NCBI GenBank assembly: GCA_000226015.1 | Contig: JH152989.1 | Coordinates: 140,878-204,877 of the forward strand | From: Mnemiopsis leidyi | Lineage: Eukaryota; Ctenophora; Tentaculata; Lobata; Bolinopsidae | Direction: 5' to 3' | DNA length: 64,000 nucleotides | Part shown: piece after piece, positions 49,808 to 63,301 of the stretch | How the letters are laid out: each line of letters opens with the position of its first letter | Position numbering within the stretch: position 1 is the first letter of the stretch | The notes under the pieces: generated by a model | The model's database searches: none | Seen by the model: the letters and a program-made list of their open reading frames with translations, nothing else | Told to the model about the DNA's origin: nothing | Translations under genes and position numbers: made by a program

Positions 49808-50825
49808 GAGGGGGCTCCTTTTTGAAGGGTGGCATCGGAACCCCACGCACACGTGCAGTTTAAACCCGGTTCGCGTTGACAGTCGGAGAGTTTAAAACAA
49901 TCCCTGTTCTCCGCTATACTGCTCCACTATACTATGTTATATCCTATACTGTAAAAGTGGTCCAAAAAGCAAGATTCCGGCGGCGTCAGCGTACCAGCCC
50001 AAATTTGACGATAGTTTTAAACTAACCCCCGCGGTACGCAGATTTGTTTTGTTAGAGTTCAATATATACCCCAAATTACGGGAGGATAGTTTGTTTAAAA
50101 TACGTTGTTTAGGACCGAGGTAGGCTTCGGCCGATTTAAGTGTCTAATTGATGGTCAACTCAGCTCTGAGCTCCACGACACATTGCTACTGTTATCTGAC
50201 CTTCCTCCCCCTCTCTCTTAGCGTGCCCTATCTTTCCCTCAAGCGGTTAAACCGTGCTACTTTTCGCAGCATTTGATCAGCTTTCTGCTCTAATTTTTAA
50301 ATTTCACCTCGGTATAGACGATAGGGCTCGCTTATGGGGTTATTGTCATTATCAAGCCAGAAATTTAACTGCACTTAATTTGCGTAGGGCACGAAAATTT
50401 GAATTAGTGTCGTCAAGTCTGGGAACGAGTTCATAGCGCGGCGGAGTATATCTCTCAGTGATCTAATTTGAATATTATTATTTTAGACTTTGAGGCCTGG
50501 TTTTGCTAAAAATTCCCGGATACCTCGTTATAAGATGATATTAGTAATTTTGTTCCGAATCATATTTAAATATTTTATGTCTAAAATGTTTCCCTAAACT
50601 GAATTATGGCCATCGCTTAGCTATCCGTTACCAATTACAAAAACTTCCACCCTTCGGGTGACCAGCTAGAAAATTTCAGTGAAATCGTTTTCGGAGCCAG
50701 TGAGCTTTAAAATAACTCTTTGGTTGGAATTGATTGTCTCAATAATGAAATTTAAGCATTTCTTTTGAAGAAAGTTTTCTAGAATTTTGATCCTTTGTCT
50801 ATATTTTTTTTGTTTGTGAACGAAT

Positions 50826-51098
50826 CTACTTAGGCAACATAGTCATTGTCGTTCTGCTTGTCGGTACATCGTCGCTCCTGCAGTTCCATTTTTGAACCTC
50901 CTCTTTTGGGCAAGTATTCATTTTTTCCGCTTCTATTTGCAACCGGTCCTGAATTTCTTTACACAAATATTTTTCTATATTCACATTTGCCGATTTGAAT
51001 CTTGATGCACGCTTGTGAGCACTAACCGAACTTGAAGTTGATCTCTTCACGTCAGCGTGCGTATAACTAGAAGGGAAAGTTCTTGGGAATACTATCAT
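50826..51098 (-). CDS. Small basic hypothetical protein
   Basis: 90-codon ORF from an ATG at 51098 to TAG at 50826. The N-terminal part is Ser/Lys/Arg-rich; residues about 38-72 (NVNIEKYLCKEIQDRLQIEA, then EKMNTCPKEEVQKW) look helical, perhaps a short coiled coil. I recognise no family and find no splice partner. Protein-like composition is the only support. Confidence 0.3.
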   Translation of the reverse strand: MIVFPRTFPSSYTHADVKRSTSSSVSAHKRASRFKSANVNIEKYLCKEIQDRLQIEAEKMNTCPKEEVQKWNCRSDDVPTSRTTMTMLPK

Positions 51099-53475
51099 TT
51101 GTTACTCACGAGTTAGTGACTAGAACTAGACTTATTTGAATTCTTTAATTTGAAATGAAGTCAAGTAATTTTGATGGGCTGTGTTATCTTTTATACCACA
51201 ATTTTCATCCTTTTATGTGTTAATAGTGTTAATAGTCGCTCCGACTACCCAGCTCAGTCTCAAATTGCTTAGGAAAGGCATCAAATCAGCACGAGTTCAA
51301 GCTTAGCTTTCAGATTTCCCAATTAGAATTACCGTGATTTAGGTAAAACCTCTCACTTCTTACCCTGCCAGTCTCACTACAGACTCGTCCCTAGAAAAGC
51401 CAAATCTACAAAGTATGGTTGCTTGTAAATTTACATTCAATTCATCCTAACAGTCGCATGTTGACCATCCATGAAAACACTGCCTGTCACTCAGCCTGAG
51501 AAAATGAAGACCGATTCAATACAATCACCAATAATTATCCGCAATTTGTCGCTCCAAATTCTTCATTAGTGAGGATCCCGTCCTGCTCATCAAATCGTGA
51601 ATTATAATTGGAAGGCGATCGACCCGGGTTCTATCCATGTCGCCAGGCTACGGCACGGGTTTGTCAAAACGGCAGAAAACCGCTGGAAGCGCAAGGTGAG
51701 GTGTGACAGATCATTGTGATTGAATTGGTTTTCATCCCCTTCTTGACACATCACCCCTCAATATCTCTCACTCGCTTTCTCTCTCTCTCTCTCTGCGTCT
51801 GCTGTCACATGACAGATTATTGCAAACAGTTCGGTGGTACGTCCGACACCTTATAGTGGGCTGGTCAGTCATCTGGACTTCATTTTTGGAGTGCGCTCCA
51901 AACTTGGGTTTGACATTTACTTCGATCTGTGGGTGTACTTAAACTGTCCTAGAGTTTTAGCAATGTCTCTATATCTCCATTATATACCTTTGATGTATTA
52001 GAATTTTAATAACCTATCTATATTGTTTGTAGAATCTACCGACTGACCTAAATGCAAATCACTTGTTTCAATACTTGACGAATCGGTTTGTCACCTGTCC
52101 TCATCCAGTCCCTAATTTTTACAATATCTCAATTTTACTATTTCTCCATGAATGACATACACGAGATCAACAACTTATCGTGTCCCTACAGCACTTACAC
52201 TAAAGGCATAGCTCAGGGTTGTCTTGAAAGTTCCGTTGCAGAACAATGAGAGAAATGGCTCCCCAATTTCTGCCGATTGGTTGATATACTTTTTATATTT
52301 CGCAACCTATATACAGCCCGATAAAGTGGATGATGGCACTCAACTCTCGACTCTCCATTTTGCTGTCAACGGCGTACTCCTGCCACAAAACAATTCCAAT
52401 ATTACGTTTTCGCACTTATCTGATGGAGGGTGATCGAACATAGCCCCTTACCTCCCCTCCACTTAAATTTCTCGAAAATTGTGCCGGAGGTCCAACTCAG
52501 CTCTAAGCTAAGACTGCTTTGTTCGTGCCGGCACAGGTGTTCTCCCTCTGTTTTCCTCATCTACTTAAACTCTTTAAATTCGCAAATTTTTAGTGAATAC
52601 CGCGAGAGTGAGCAATTTCTCGTGAACCGTGGAGTGGAGATGTTGCCGTTGTGTCATTACTCATTATTCAATCTCATTTGTGAAAGTTGTTAAGGTTCTG
52701 TTAAAAGCTACGCGTCAACTGAGCTCGTGTTCTTTCGGTTTCATTCGATTTGATGGATTTAATCGCTGATCGCGTATACGTGCAACATTTACTAATCTTT
52801 TTTATCTATCTTTTGGGTCCAGCTATTTTAGTAATTTGTTTTCGAGATTTCTTACTACATTTAAAGCGGGCAGATATACTTATCATTTTACTGACGCCAC
52901 TGGTCTCACTTCGACTCGCTTTTCAAGTTTAGTGAACGGGACTCATTCTGTTGTAATCGATAAACAGTTTTGAAAATTAATTGACTTAAATTTGACGATC
53001 TTAATCCTCAAAACCGAACCTTAAGTGGAGTGAATGTTGGCGAAAAATAGGCAGAAAAATCTGAAAATATGACTACGATAGGGTAAGGTACTGCTGGTTA
53101 ATTGATGGGCCAGTCTGCTAAACACGTCCGGAGGACGGGCTCCCTGTTAGTTAAGATAATATTGATAGGCATAAAAAGCTCATCTTCTATCCTCATATCT
53201 TTCTTATATTTTGTATCAAATGCAGTATTTCTTTATCGTACAAAGCATCCCTAATTGTTTCATTTTCAACTTTTGTCGAGAAATCGCATATTTTAAAACC
53301 CCTAAAACGTTTTTTTGCAAGTCCTGAGAAGCTTACAAAGGGGACCACAATCCACAAAGCGCTCGTATTTAGTCGCAATTTTAAAGACATCCTTTTGATA
53401 TATATATCACCTTATCACCCCCGTCACAAAAGACACCTTATACTTCACAAAACATCTACATTTTCTGCTCCCAGG

Positions 53476-56400
53476 ATGATCAACACGAATACACCGGTAC
53501 TGGAACAACCGTCCCGGATATCCCCCTCTCTCTCGCCACTCCGCAGTATGGCTACATCTCAAAACCTAGTTACGTCTCCACAAAACTTGGTAACGTCATC
53601 ACAGCTTTTCGTGACGTCATCACAAAACCAGTTGACCTCACAGCCGCTTATCGTTTCCTCTTCCTCTCCGTTTATCGCTGGACCTCTAAACGGCAACTCT
53701 CATCTCATGCGAGGGTTCCAGACTCCGTTTATGGGATCTCCAACTTTCCTCCCCAACCATCGGCCGTCCAGCAGTCCCGTAATTAGCAGCCCCAAATCAG
53801 GTAGGCAGATTTTAGAGTTTTTGTAGGGTCATTTTCTGACAGAGTTGCAGTTTTTGACCAATGATCTTATTTCGCTCCCGTGATTCCCTAAGTGGATAGT
53901 CCTGCCTTTACCCGAAAATCGATCTTACAATAACACATTTTAATGATAATTATTGATATCCCTTTTGACTCCATTGATGACTGAATCTATCCGCTTGAAA
54001 ACGTGAGCGACTATCCAATTGATTTAGGGGTTAACATATCGGAACTTTCTCGATGTTCAAGACAGTTCAAGTGCTGACTGTTCACCTGCCCAAAAATATG
54101 GGAAATATTTTCCTGCCTTTCCCCAGCCATGCTTGAATGATTGCGTGCCACATTTCCACTGACACTCTCTCCTCAACAGGTTCAGACAAGTCCACGCAGA
54201 CAGTAACGAGCCCCGGACCCCCGTCCCCTGCGGCCCCCGACCCGGCCCTCTTCTGTAACGTTCTCTGTAATATGCTGGTGGACAGGATCAAGGACACCCT
54301 TCAGGAAGCCATGAAGACCTACTCCACGGATACGGTAAGTCTGGGTTTTGTGGGAGATGTGACTTTACCCTTTTGTCACTGTCAAATGTTAGACTTTTTG
54401 AAATTAGCGTGTGCTTTTAAACCGGGATTTTAAACCGGACTGTTTTAAACGTCCCTTCTGGGCAAGCTGGCCTCGGGTGGTCGGCTGTTGTTGGTCTTGA
54501 ATTTTACCGTTGATTGACAGCGCTGAATAGTCGATTTGGTGTGCAATGGAATCCAAACAACAATTCCCTCTAATAATTTAGACAATGCTGCAGTGTATCC
54601 CTTCAAACAATCTGGGATAGCTCTTTTGAGAGGTCTGCCGTTGCAGACGAATAATTGTCCGTTAATTCGCACATATAATCATTACAAAGTTGAATAGGTG
54701 TCTAACTCCAGCGTTGCCGACCATTATTCATGGACGTGCTTATCAAGATTCGAGAAATCAGTTCCAAATTTTATTGTATTTAATTTTTAAAGTAAAGATT
54801 ATCTGTTCCTATTGGCAAAGAGTGTTCCTAATCTAGTCCTAATCTTGTCCTAGTCTAGTCCTAGACGAAGAAAGTAAACTATAGAGAGACTATTTTGAAT
54901 TAATAGTTGTAGTTGGTTACATTTAGTTTACATTCATTTAAATTTAGTTAACATTCATTTAATTTAATTAATTTTGCTGCACATCCAGGATAAAGTGGAC
55001 AAGATGAAAGGTATCGTGACAGAAGCCCTGAACAGTGCTGGAACGGATCTAGACAAAAAACTGTCCATAGTGTCTGTCCAATCTCTGATGCAACGTCCGG
55101 GAGTTACGTAAGTAGCTACTCCAATTTTTGTAGCACCCTGCTAATTCCTTTCTGTTTCAACTAAATCTTTCTCTCATATTCTGCTCCATTTTTTTCTCTT
55201 TCTCAATATCTGTCTTTAACAGCAACAAAAGGCCGCAGAAACATTATGTGCATCTGCCAATAAATTAACGATATTTTCTCTGCAATATGAAAGTGATCTG
55301 TAGTACTGTTTAAGCAAGGTTTTGGAGGAGCCTAGATTTTCCAGCTTAATTACCCGCACTAAGACGTCGACATCAACGCTAACTCCTTGATTGCTCCTTT
55401 GTTGTTTTAGTTTTCCGCTAATGGATGGTTATTTGGAATGCGAACTGAGAATATGTATCCGTCAAAGGGCAGTCCCCCCTGCAGAGGCCGGGCTGGGTAT
55501 GAATACCGTCAAATTCACGGCGTAATGCGTCAATTCAGTAGTGAGTTTCGCCAACACGCAATTAACAGCCTTGCAACATGTTGCCATCGTTCAAACTCTT
55601 ACCACGTGCAATTTGAATGAAGAAAACCGGAGCTGCTTATTCAAAACCCGGAAACTTTCTTCCTGGACTCACGTCTTTGTTGCCGCCTTCCGGTGCTGGG
55701 TGCTGATCTTTTGAACGGTATTTAAGGGTCATTAGGGCCAGGGTATCTTTCCTTGCATCGTCACCAATGACATTGAAAATTGTCGCGTCCTAACTCACTA
55801 TCGTGATGATATTTATCTTTTATTGATGTCCATTTGCACCCTCGAGAAAGAATATCACGGTGCTTGGTCTGTTAGTTTTGTGTAAAATTCTAGGCCGTCA
55901 GGCATGCCCTGAATTATTGGAGATTTTAATTTGTTGACATGTTTAACTGTCCGATTATTAATAAAATACCTCCCGTCCTACAAAATTCGATTTTAAACCA
56001 ACTACTGTCGCTAGAGAGGTCCGTCGGCACGGCTTCGCGTCACTTCGTAAAATATCTCAAATCGATCATCAATTTGACCTCATTAGTTCACCCCTACTTA
56101 TCTTTTCGAATTTTCGATGTTGGCGTCTGTCAAACCAATTAGCGGCTGGTAATGGGGATTTCAAATTTTTTCTGGTCCCTATCGCCGTGAACTGCTCATT
56201 GTTTCCCTTTTCATCCCTGCCTGGCTCTGCATTATGGTCCTCCATCAAATTGCTATAATTTTATATATTCCGCTATAATTGACTCGTTCAGCGATATGAT
56301 ATAGTCTGGAAATTTGAAAAGTCTAGTTTCTAATTACGTAATAGATTTGGGTAGCCTCGGTGGCTCGAAAAAACAATGCCAATTTTTGCTTGAAATACTT

Positions 56401-59400
56401 TTAGAAAAAAGGTTGACGGAAAGATAATCGTATTTCATCGAGAGCGTTTTCTAGTATATCGATTTGAAATACAGTTTCGTTCCTCGGAACTCCTTCAAAT
56501 CAAGCTTCTAATATCGCCAACGAAATTTGACAAATTTCGAACTATCAAAAAAATCTTACTCTAAATCTTCTTGCAGGGATACGAAAGCAGCTCCCTCGGT
56601 CCCAGAAATCCAGGGACCCGTCCCGGAACAGTTTGCCGGAATGTCGAAACCGAGTCCTTTCCCGGCACCGGACACCAACGGACCTGTTTCGGATTATATC
56701 AACAGACTTTCGTTTATCTACGGACTTAGTCGACCCTCCATGTTCAATCCTTATGTTAAGGTATGCTTAACTCTTAACTCTTTAACTTGTAGATTAAGTC
56801 AGTCGTTTACTTACAACATGAAATTGATAAGCTCACCGTTAAAATGCTGTTTCTGAGCGATTGTGTTTCGCGGCTTGTCACGTGACAAAGACGTCACGTG
56901 TTATCTACTTTTGCTGGTAGTGATATTCTCCCGATATCTTTAGTGGGGTAGTGATATTTAACCGATATCTTTACTGGTGTAGTAATATTTACCCAATATC
57001 TTTACTTGTGTAGAAACTCACCTGCTCATTTCTCCCTACCGTCTTGGCTTGGGTTTTATGACTTGTTATTTTGGCTGACCCAATTTTATGGCAGTCACAA
57101 GCTCCGCGGAATGAGAGCGAAGAAAAGGAAAATTTGCCTGAAAAGTCGAAAACTGAAGAGGAAGGAGAGAGTAGGAGTGAAGAATCTAAGACGGAGACAC
57201 AAATGGAGGTATTTATTTTATTGTTGACCTGACAGTTGACACACCAGCGGTTTTAAGTAAATATTGTTATAGATTCTGTTATCTTTGTGTGTTAGGAAAT
57301 CATATTCAAGAATAATAATTTGTAGATCGGTATTTGTGCCATTATTACCGATTTATTACAACGTCAAGAGCAAGGTCACATCATCGATCTAATTCTCGCA
57401 CGATTAGCCATAATCGTGCAAATTCATGATTTGTGAGGGCCCATTTCCCCGCACTATTTGTCACTAGCGAACGTTTCTGAATCTTTCTGTGGGCTGGCTG
57501 ACAATTTATCCTTCCCATTGCCGCTAAATCGATTAATTCCTCATCAGTTTTGATCACACTCATCACAGCTAAGCCAACACTGCACATTGATGTGTTTTAA
57601 TCATTCCACAGAAAAGAGACGAATATTAACGATTGCATAATATACACCTCCAGCCTAGATCCAGATCTACACAGTATTATAAAGCGTGCTGTACGGCTAT
57701 AGAGTGCTAAATTTCGTGATGAACAACTCCAAGTCCCTTTTTCTCACATCACTCCTGAAGTCATTACCCCAACTTTCCTCCCCCCTTTTTCATGCCAATT
57801 ATACCACTCCTAAGTGAAGTATCCATATGTTTGTGTTCTACGTCCCTCTATAAAGTTATCAAATCACACGCTCATACTACTCCGAAAAAACAAAAGCCAG
57901 CCGGGTTTAAATTCGTGAAACACTCGCTAATTGATTTCGTTGACGAAGGAGCAACACGTGTGTAGAGAGAGAGGGGGTGGCTACAGTCTGCGATAATAAT
58001 AATAATACACCCGCTACAAACATCTGACACTCTTTTTAACTGGTCGCACGTGCACTCTTCTAAATCTAAAACTCTGGAGAGTTATATTTCGGTGAGCGTG
58101 GTGCCGGGTGTAGAACGAACACGGTCGTTTGATCGTGTCGAGGACGATGATGAGGATCACGCGCCTACACCCTCTCGCACACTTGCCCGTTTACCTCAAA
58201 TTATCGGCCTGCTTCAAACGATTTGTGGGCTGTATACGAGGTCTTGATGACTGTAAAGTATGCTGTAAAACGGCTAAAACATGCACTGTATCAGTGATAA
58301 TTGAGGATGCACTGGTTCTCTCCTGTGCCGGAGTCTTCATTAATCTACTGTCAAATTGGGGTAGGCATGCAGGCGACACAGTCGTGATAAAACTCTTTAG
58401 CAGTATTTAACAATGGCAACCCTACGATTTAGTTCTGTCGATTTGTACGGCGGTCGGGCACCTGATGGAAAAAAGAGCTGGTGTTGCTGCTCGGAAGGGC
58501 TGGTAAAAATGACAAACAGACAGGCTGTTGGGTGGGAAACAGACACACTGAAGCAGCTGGATGTTGTGTCTGTTAGGGAGCTACTATGACATGTAACTCA
58601 AAACTGCACGAGTTAAATTTTCACTAAATTTGGTCAAATATCTGGGCAGCTTGTTGTGGTGGGGTTAAAGTTGGGAAAGTTCACTTTCAGGAAAATTTGG
58701 AAATCTATTTGGATAGAAATGGTCTGTTTCAATTTAAGGGGCCTATCAAATTCTTGATTCTTGTCTATAAGTATTAATTATATCAATATATCACTCAATA
58801 ATGAGTTAACAAACAAACAAAACGATAATTCTGACTGAACATTGCCAACCTTAGGTCGACTCAGGGGCTCCAGAAGGCCATCAACAACAAACCAAACCGA
58901 CAACATCCAGCAAATCAGACACTGTCGGAGAAGAAGATGTGAATATTATTGACGATGTTGAGGAGGAGGAGGAACCTGAGAGTGATCCAGAATTTTCTAA
59001 TCGATCGTTCGAGGACATGGTAAGTAGAATTACAATTTCATAGCTGATTTTCTTGTCTTGAATTTAGGCAAAATCTATTGTTCGAAGTTAACGTATCTTC
59101 GACAAAAACATGATATTCATTATACAAAACCGTTTCTAGTTTATATCCCTCACCTCTCGATCCCCGCAGAGTAATCAATCCGCAGCTGAGCCGAGTTTCT
59201 CCTCCCCGTCTCTCTCTCACACCACCCCCATCACCCCCATACCTCTCAACCTCTCTCCCAACTCCATACACGAGAAAATACAGGCTTCCCTTGCAACCAA
59301 CGGATTTATCGACCCATCGGTGAGTGCAGTTCTGCTTGCTTCTTGAGTGAACCTTTAAACAGTTGAGCCACATTTACTTTTCTGTGTGAAATTTTTGTAT

Positions 59401-62400
59401 TGTTTGTGTGTAAAACGTGAGATGGACACTGCTGGACGATGGGAAATGCTCATGACCTTCAAATCACAATGAAATTCACACGAAGATTCCAAAAGTGACA
59501 TTCATCTTGATTTCTGAAATTGTCTTTTGTTCCGGCTAAATTGCGGGTTTCTCAAAGAATGCGCTGCTAAACTTAGGTACCTTTGAAACCTGAAATAGTG
59601 ATTTTAAGTTCTTTGTTTCACCGATCAAAGGGTAGAACTCCAAAAGAATAAGGAATTGGCCTCTGATAGAAAACTTTCCTGGCCGAATTCCGAATTCTGA
59701 CGTGTCTTTTTTTACAAATTTAATTTTATTGTTTTCCTCCTGTTCCAGCTGCTGGTGCCGTATTCTCTGAAAAGCTGAAGCCTTCTTAAAGTAAAGTGTA
59801 ATTCCTTCCAGAATGAGATGAATTCGGGTGTCATATTTTGCACGTTTTTGACATTTATTCCAAAAATTATTATCTTTGTCTGAAGGGTTCCGGTGGAACC
59901 ATCTGGTGCTTATAAGCATTAACAACAATAGGAAATTTTACAGTTGGCCATGTATCAGTATTTTTACAAGAGCCCGGTCAGAGAAAAGTAGTACGGATGA
60001 AAGAGCCACTCGACTTTTTCTCACCGGTCCTTGTTAAAAACAATGGACATGTCAAAAATTGCTACGTTACGAAACTTTGTAAATTGGATCAACTACGTGT
60101 ATGTAACAAAAGAAACTCTATTTTTGCTCTAAACTTTTCCGAGCATTAACTAGAAAAAAGTACTTAACAGCTGTAGCGCTTCGAAAAACTATCCTGTTCC
60201 AAGATATAATTTACAAATCATAAACAAATGGTATAAACCTCACCAAAATCGCTGTACGGAATACGGATACCTTTCCAATAAGTTGTTTTGGGGCAGGGTC
60301 AAAAATTTTTCGTATCATGAGACAGAAGACAGTAGGAAAAGCTACAGTCAATTAATATCGAGCAGCGCTATCACGTGATATAAACGATTCGTGACTCACC
60401 CCAGCAAATACCGTTCTCTACAATAACCCGAATTTCCCTCTCAAAACCACTCCATGATTTAACCCTGACAACCTCTAGGTGCAGTACGAACTTCAGAAGC
60501 TGCTGCTGAGCGCGGCAATAGCCCAGGGCAACATCCCCGCCTTTCCGTCCACCCTCCCCCAGACCACCAAGGACTGCGAACCTAGGTGGGTAGCTCGACC
60601 GTGCAGTGTAATGCTCGTCAAGTTCTCCGAGATTAGTTGAACGAGCTGACATCTTTCATCCATGTTCGAAATTTGACCTTCCTGGATCTTTCCTGGCGCC
60701 TTCTTTTGTGCTTTCTTCAAGAAAAAATGCGGACCATTGTTTCTCTTATGGTGTGAAAAGATTACTGTTTAGTATAATGACGATTTTCGGATACGGCCAG
60801 TCTGACGGAAGATTTTCAGGTCCGAGATACCAGTGATGATTCCATCAAACGGAGGTTTCTTTGATAAGAGAGAGTACAATTGTCAACACTGTGATGCCAC
60901 CTTCAGCTATGGCAGTAAGGTTGGTTTTTTGAAATGTTGTATTATAAACGCTGCACCTCCCTACAAACTTAGTACTTAGACACAAACCAGCGTGAGCTGA
61001 TCTCAAGCTGAAATAATTACATCCTCTTTCAATCAATGAAAGTCCCAGTTTTGCATGTTGCACGTGTCATGCCGCGCTGATTAACAGCACGTGGGCTAAT
61101 TTTATAGAAAAAAATCGCGCGGGTAGCCAACCAGTAACGTTAGTCCCCTGTTCCCCCTTCAGCTGAGAGCCCACATGATCTGTGTTCACAGTATCAAATC
61201 CTACCAGTGCCGGCAGTGCAGGAAGAGTTTTCTCGATAAGGAGGAGTACGTCAAGCACCTGGATCTTCACCCGCAACGCAAGTTCCAATGTGACAAGTGT
61301 CCGTCCAGCTTCGACAAGCAACATCAGGTACCCGCCGTTTCTCTGTCGGATCTAGGGAACTGATCTCATTTAGTTTCCTATTGTTTTAAAACTTCGGATT
61401 TGTAATCGGTGCGTAAAATTGTAAAACTAACCTGTGTTGCATCATCCGTATTTTAGTATTTTCATCCCAAACTACTCACGCCTCTTCCCTCCACGCACTA
61501 AACCGTTCCCCTCCCCAGCTTTCGCTTCACTACCGCTCGCACACCAACGAGAAACCCTACCGTTGTCAGATCTGTCAGCGTCAGTTTGCGGTTAACGATG
61601 CGCTCATCAGACACATGCGCATCCACACGGGCGAGCGACCCTATGCTTGTAATGTGTGCGGGAAACGTTTCGCCCAGAAAAGTGGGCTGACATACCATTC
61701 TTATCTTCATACAGGTATGCCTTTTTTGTAATTTTTGTTTGTTTGTCTTATTGATAATTATTTGTTGTTTTATAACAACTATAAATTGTTTTCTGTTTGG
61801 TTCTTCCTTTCAGTTTTTTTTGGGTTTTCACCGTTAGGATTTTTGATGGATCCTAGAAACGTCAAACTCCTCATGAGACAGACAAAAAAATTAGACCATT
61901 CTATCGAAGACCGGAAACACGCGTCTATACAGACCGACAGGATTGTTAAACCAGCACTTTGTCCGCCTCTCACATCACATAATTGAGGTTCCCTCTAAAC
62001 CTGAACTGCCCAAGTTCAGAACACTCCACGTGACTGATAACCATAATGCTCAGGAAATCGACCGTACAAGTGCACGACGTGCGGCCAAGGATTCGTGCAC
62101 CGCCAAGCGCTGAAGCAGCATCTCATGAAGAACCACCTGAACGAACAAGTGGGACGAATCTTGAACTCAAACTCGGGATCCATCGGCTTCAATCCAGCAC
62201 AGGTATAAGAAAGTTCCTATCATATATTTTGATCGTACTTTTTTCAGGACCTCTCTAGTACTTTTTATACTAAACTTACAAGTCTGCACTTCCCTACAAA
62301 AATTATGCATTCAATCCCTGTAGATCGTTCACCGTCACGAATCATAATCGACTTCAAATCAAGGCAGACTATTTGGCGGTACAACTACATATCGTCTTAG

Positions 62401-63301
62401 CATCATGCTTTTATATCTGACATCGTTCCCTACTATAAGATCGCTTTTGTTTCGAACAGCTGAAAGTTACGAAACCCCTGCACCTACTCCTGGCCCTATG
62501 ATTTCATTTGATTGCCCTGGCTGACGCTCGCAAAGTTTTACGTCGCAAATTTTCACCAATCAAATTTTCATTTAGCCCCCAAAAATTCAGATGATTTCAA
62601 CCCGACGATTTTTATGCTCTTGGCTGTAACTGCACTCTGAGAATTTCACTCCTCTGTCTAATAACAGTCGCCTCTATGAATAATCTCGATTTAATCTATC
62701 TAAGTTCATTTGGTGGACCTATTTTAGTGCTCCTCGACACCTTTCCAACCAATCAACGAACTATCACGCTCACCTAACTCGATTAAACTAAAATCCGTCC
62801 CAAATTCGTTAACAATATCGCCCACATAATCCCATCACCAGGGACTACTTGAACTCTAATGGGTAATCGGGTTATGGAAATTGTTTTCCGTTACGACGGA
62901 TTTGGACGGACCTAATGGCTACTAATGACTATTCTAGAAATTCTGAGAATGTGCCATTGTAGGCTTCACGTGTAGTTGGATTCAGTTCGTAGCACGTGTC
63001 GAAAAACCATCGCACATGATGTCGACAAACCATTAATTTTCCCTCCATTTTGAGATATATTTATCCACTATTGGAGCGTTCTATCATATAACTCTTGCAT
63101 CAGTTCATCATCTATTTTACATAAGATAGCACTGTCGCAGTGACTATAAATTATGATGAGCAAGCAATTAAATGTCCCAATTTCAGTCGACAAGTGGGCT
63201 ATCTTGGGAGAAAGACTCAGTTGTGACCGCTGAAGCGATGAAGCGAGCCTTCCCCTGGGAGACCAAAGAGCAGGGATCCTCTGGACCTTTCAAACTAGAG
63301 G
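53476..63301 (+). CDS. C2H2 zinc-finger transcription factor with PLNLS motif (3' end outside window)
   Basis: Thirteen coding exons chain in phase for at least 681 residues: 53476-53800, 54180-54334, 54989-55107, 56577-56760, 57095-57208, 58855-59019, 59170-59319, 60479-60585, 60820-60919, 61163-61327, 61519-61714, 62054-62202, 63187-63301; the last ends in GTAAGT in phase 1, so the gene continues. Residues 1-110 are Ser/Thr/Gln-rich with an imperfect SQNLVTS repeat; 130-200 look helical (VLCNMLVDRIKDTLQEAMKT); 263-355 are very acidic; residues 379-383 are PLNLS, a CtBP co-repressor type motif. Six C2H2 fingers fill 459-621, finger 1 with a four-residue His spacer, fingers 3-6 mostly joined by TNEKPY/TGERPY/TGNRPY linkers. 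DNA-binding nuclear repressor is the likely role; no ortholog name is certain. The frame is open to an ATG at 53395, but TTTTCTGCTCCCAG just before 53475 is a good acceptor, so I start at 53476. Confidence 0.9.
56918..57013 (+). repeat. Three-copy 31/32-bp tandem repeat in an intron
   Basis: Three diverged copies of TAGTGATATTTAACCGATATC followed by TTTACTGGTG, in the intron before the acidic exon at 57095. Just upstream sit two CACGTG sites (56879, 56895) with a GACGTCACGTG overlap of CRE half and E-box. Confidence 0.75.

Larger units (their letters stand above)
35710..53474. other. Gene desert, right part, upstream of the zinc-finger gene
   Basis: About 17.8 kb without a convincing gene. 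It contains most of the CACGTG sites in the window (25 between 36.8 and 49.9 kb), several E-box/CCAAT pairs, five GTTTAAAC palindromes, a CCTCCTCCTCCT run at 46994, and three small minus-strand ORFs listed separately. Because coding exon 1 of the zinc-finger gene opens right after a splice acceptor, the promoter and 5' UTR exon of that gene probably lie somewhere in here. Confidence 0.5.

Noticed and set aside
59536-59928. 130-codon minus-strand ORF in a zinc-finger gene intron
   Set aside because: Lys/Phe/Ile-rich AT-type wording, no splice or family support; most likely chance.
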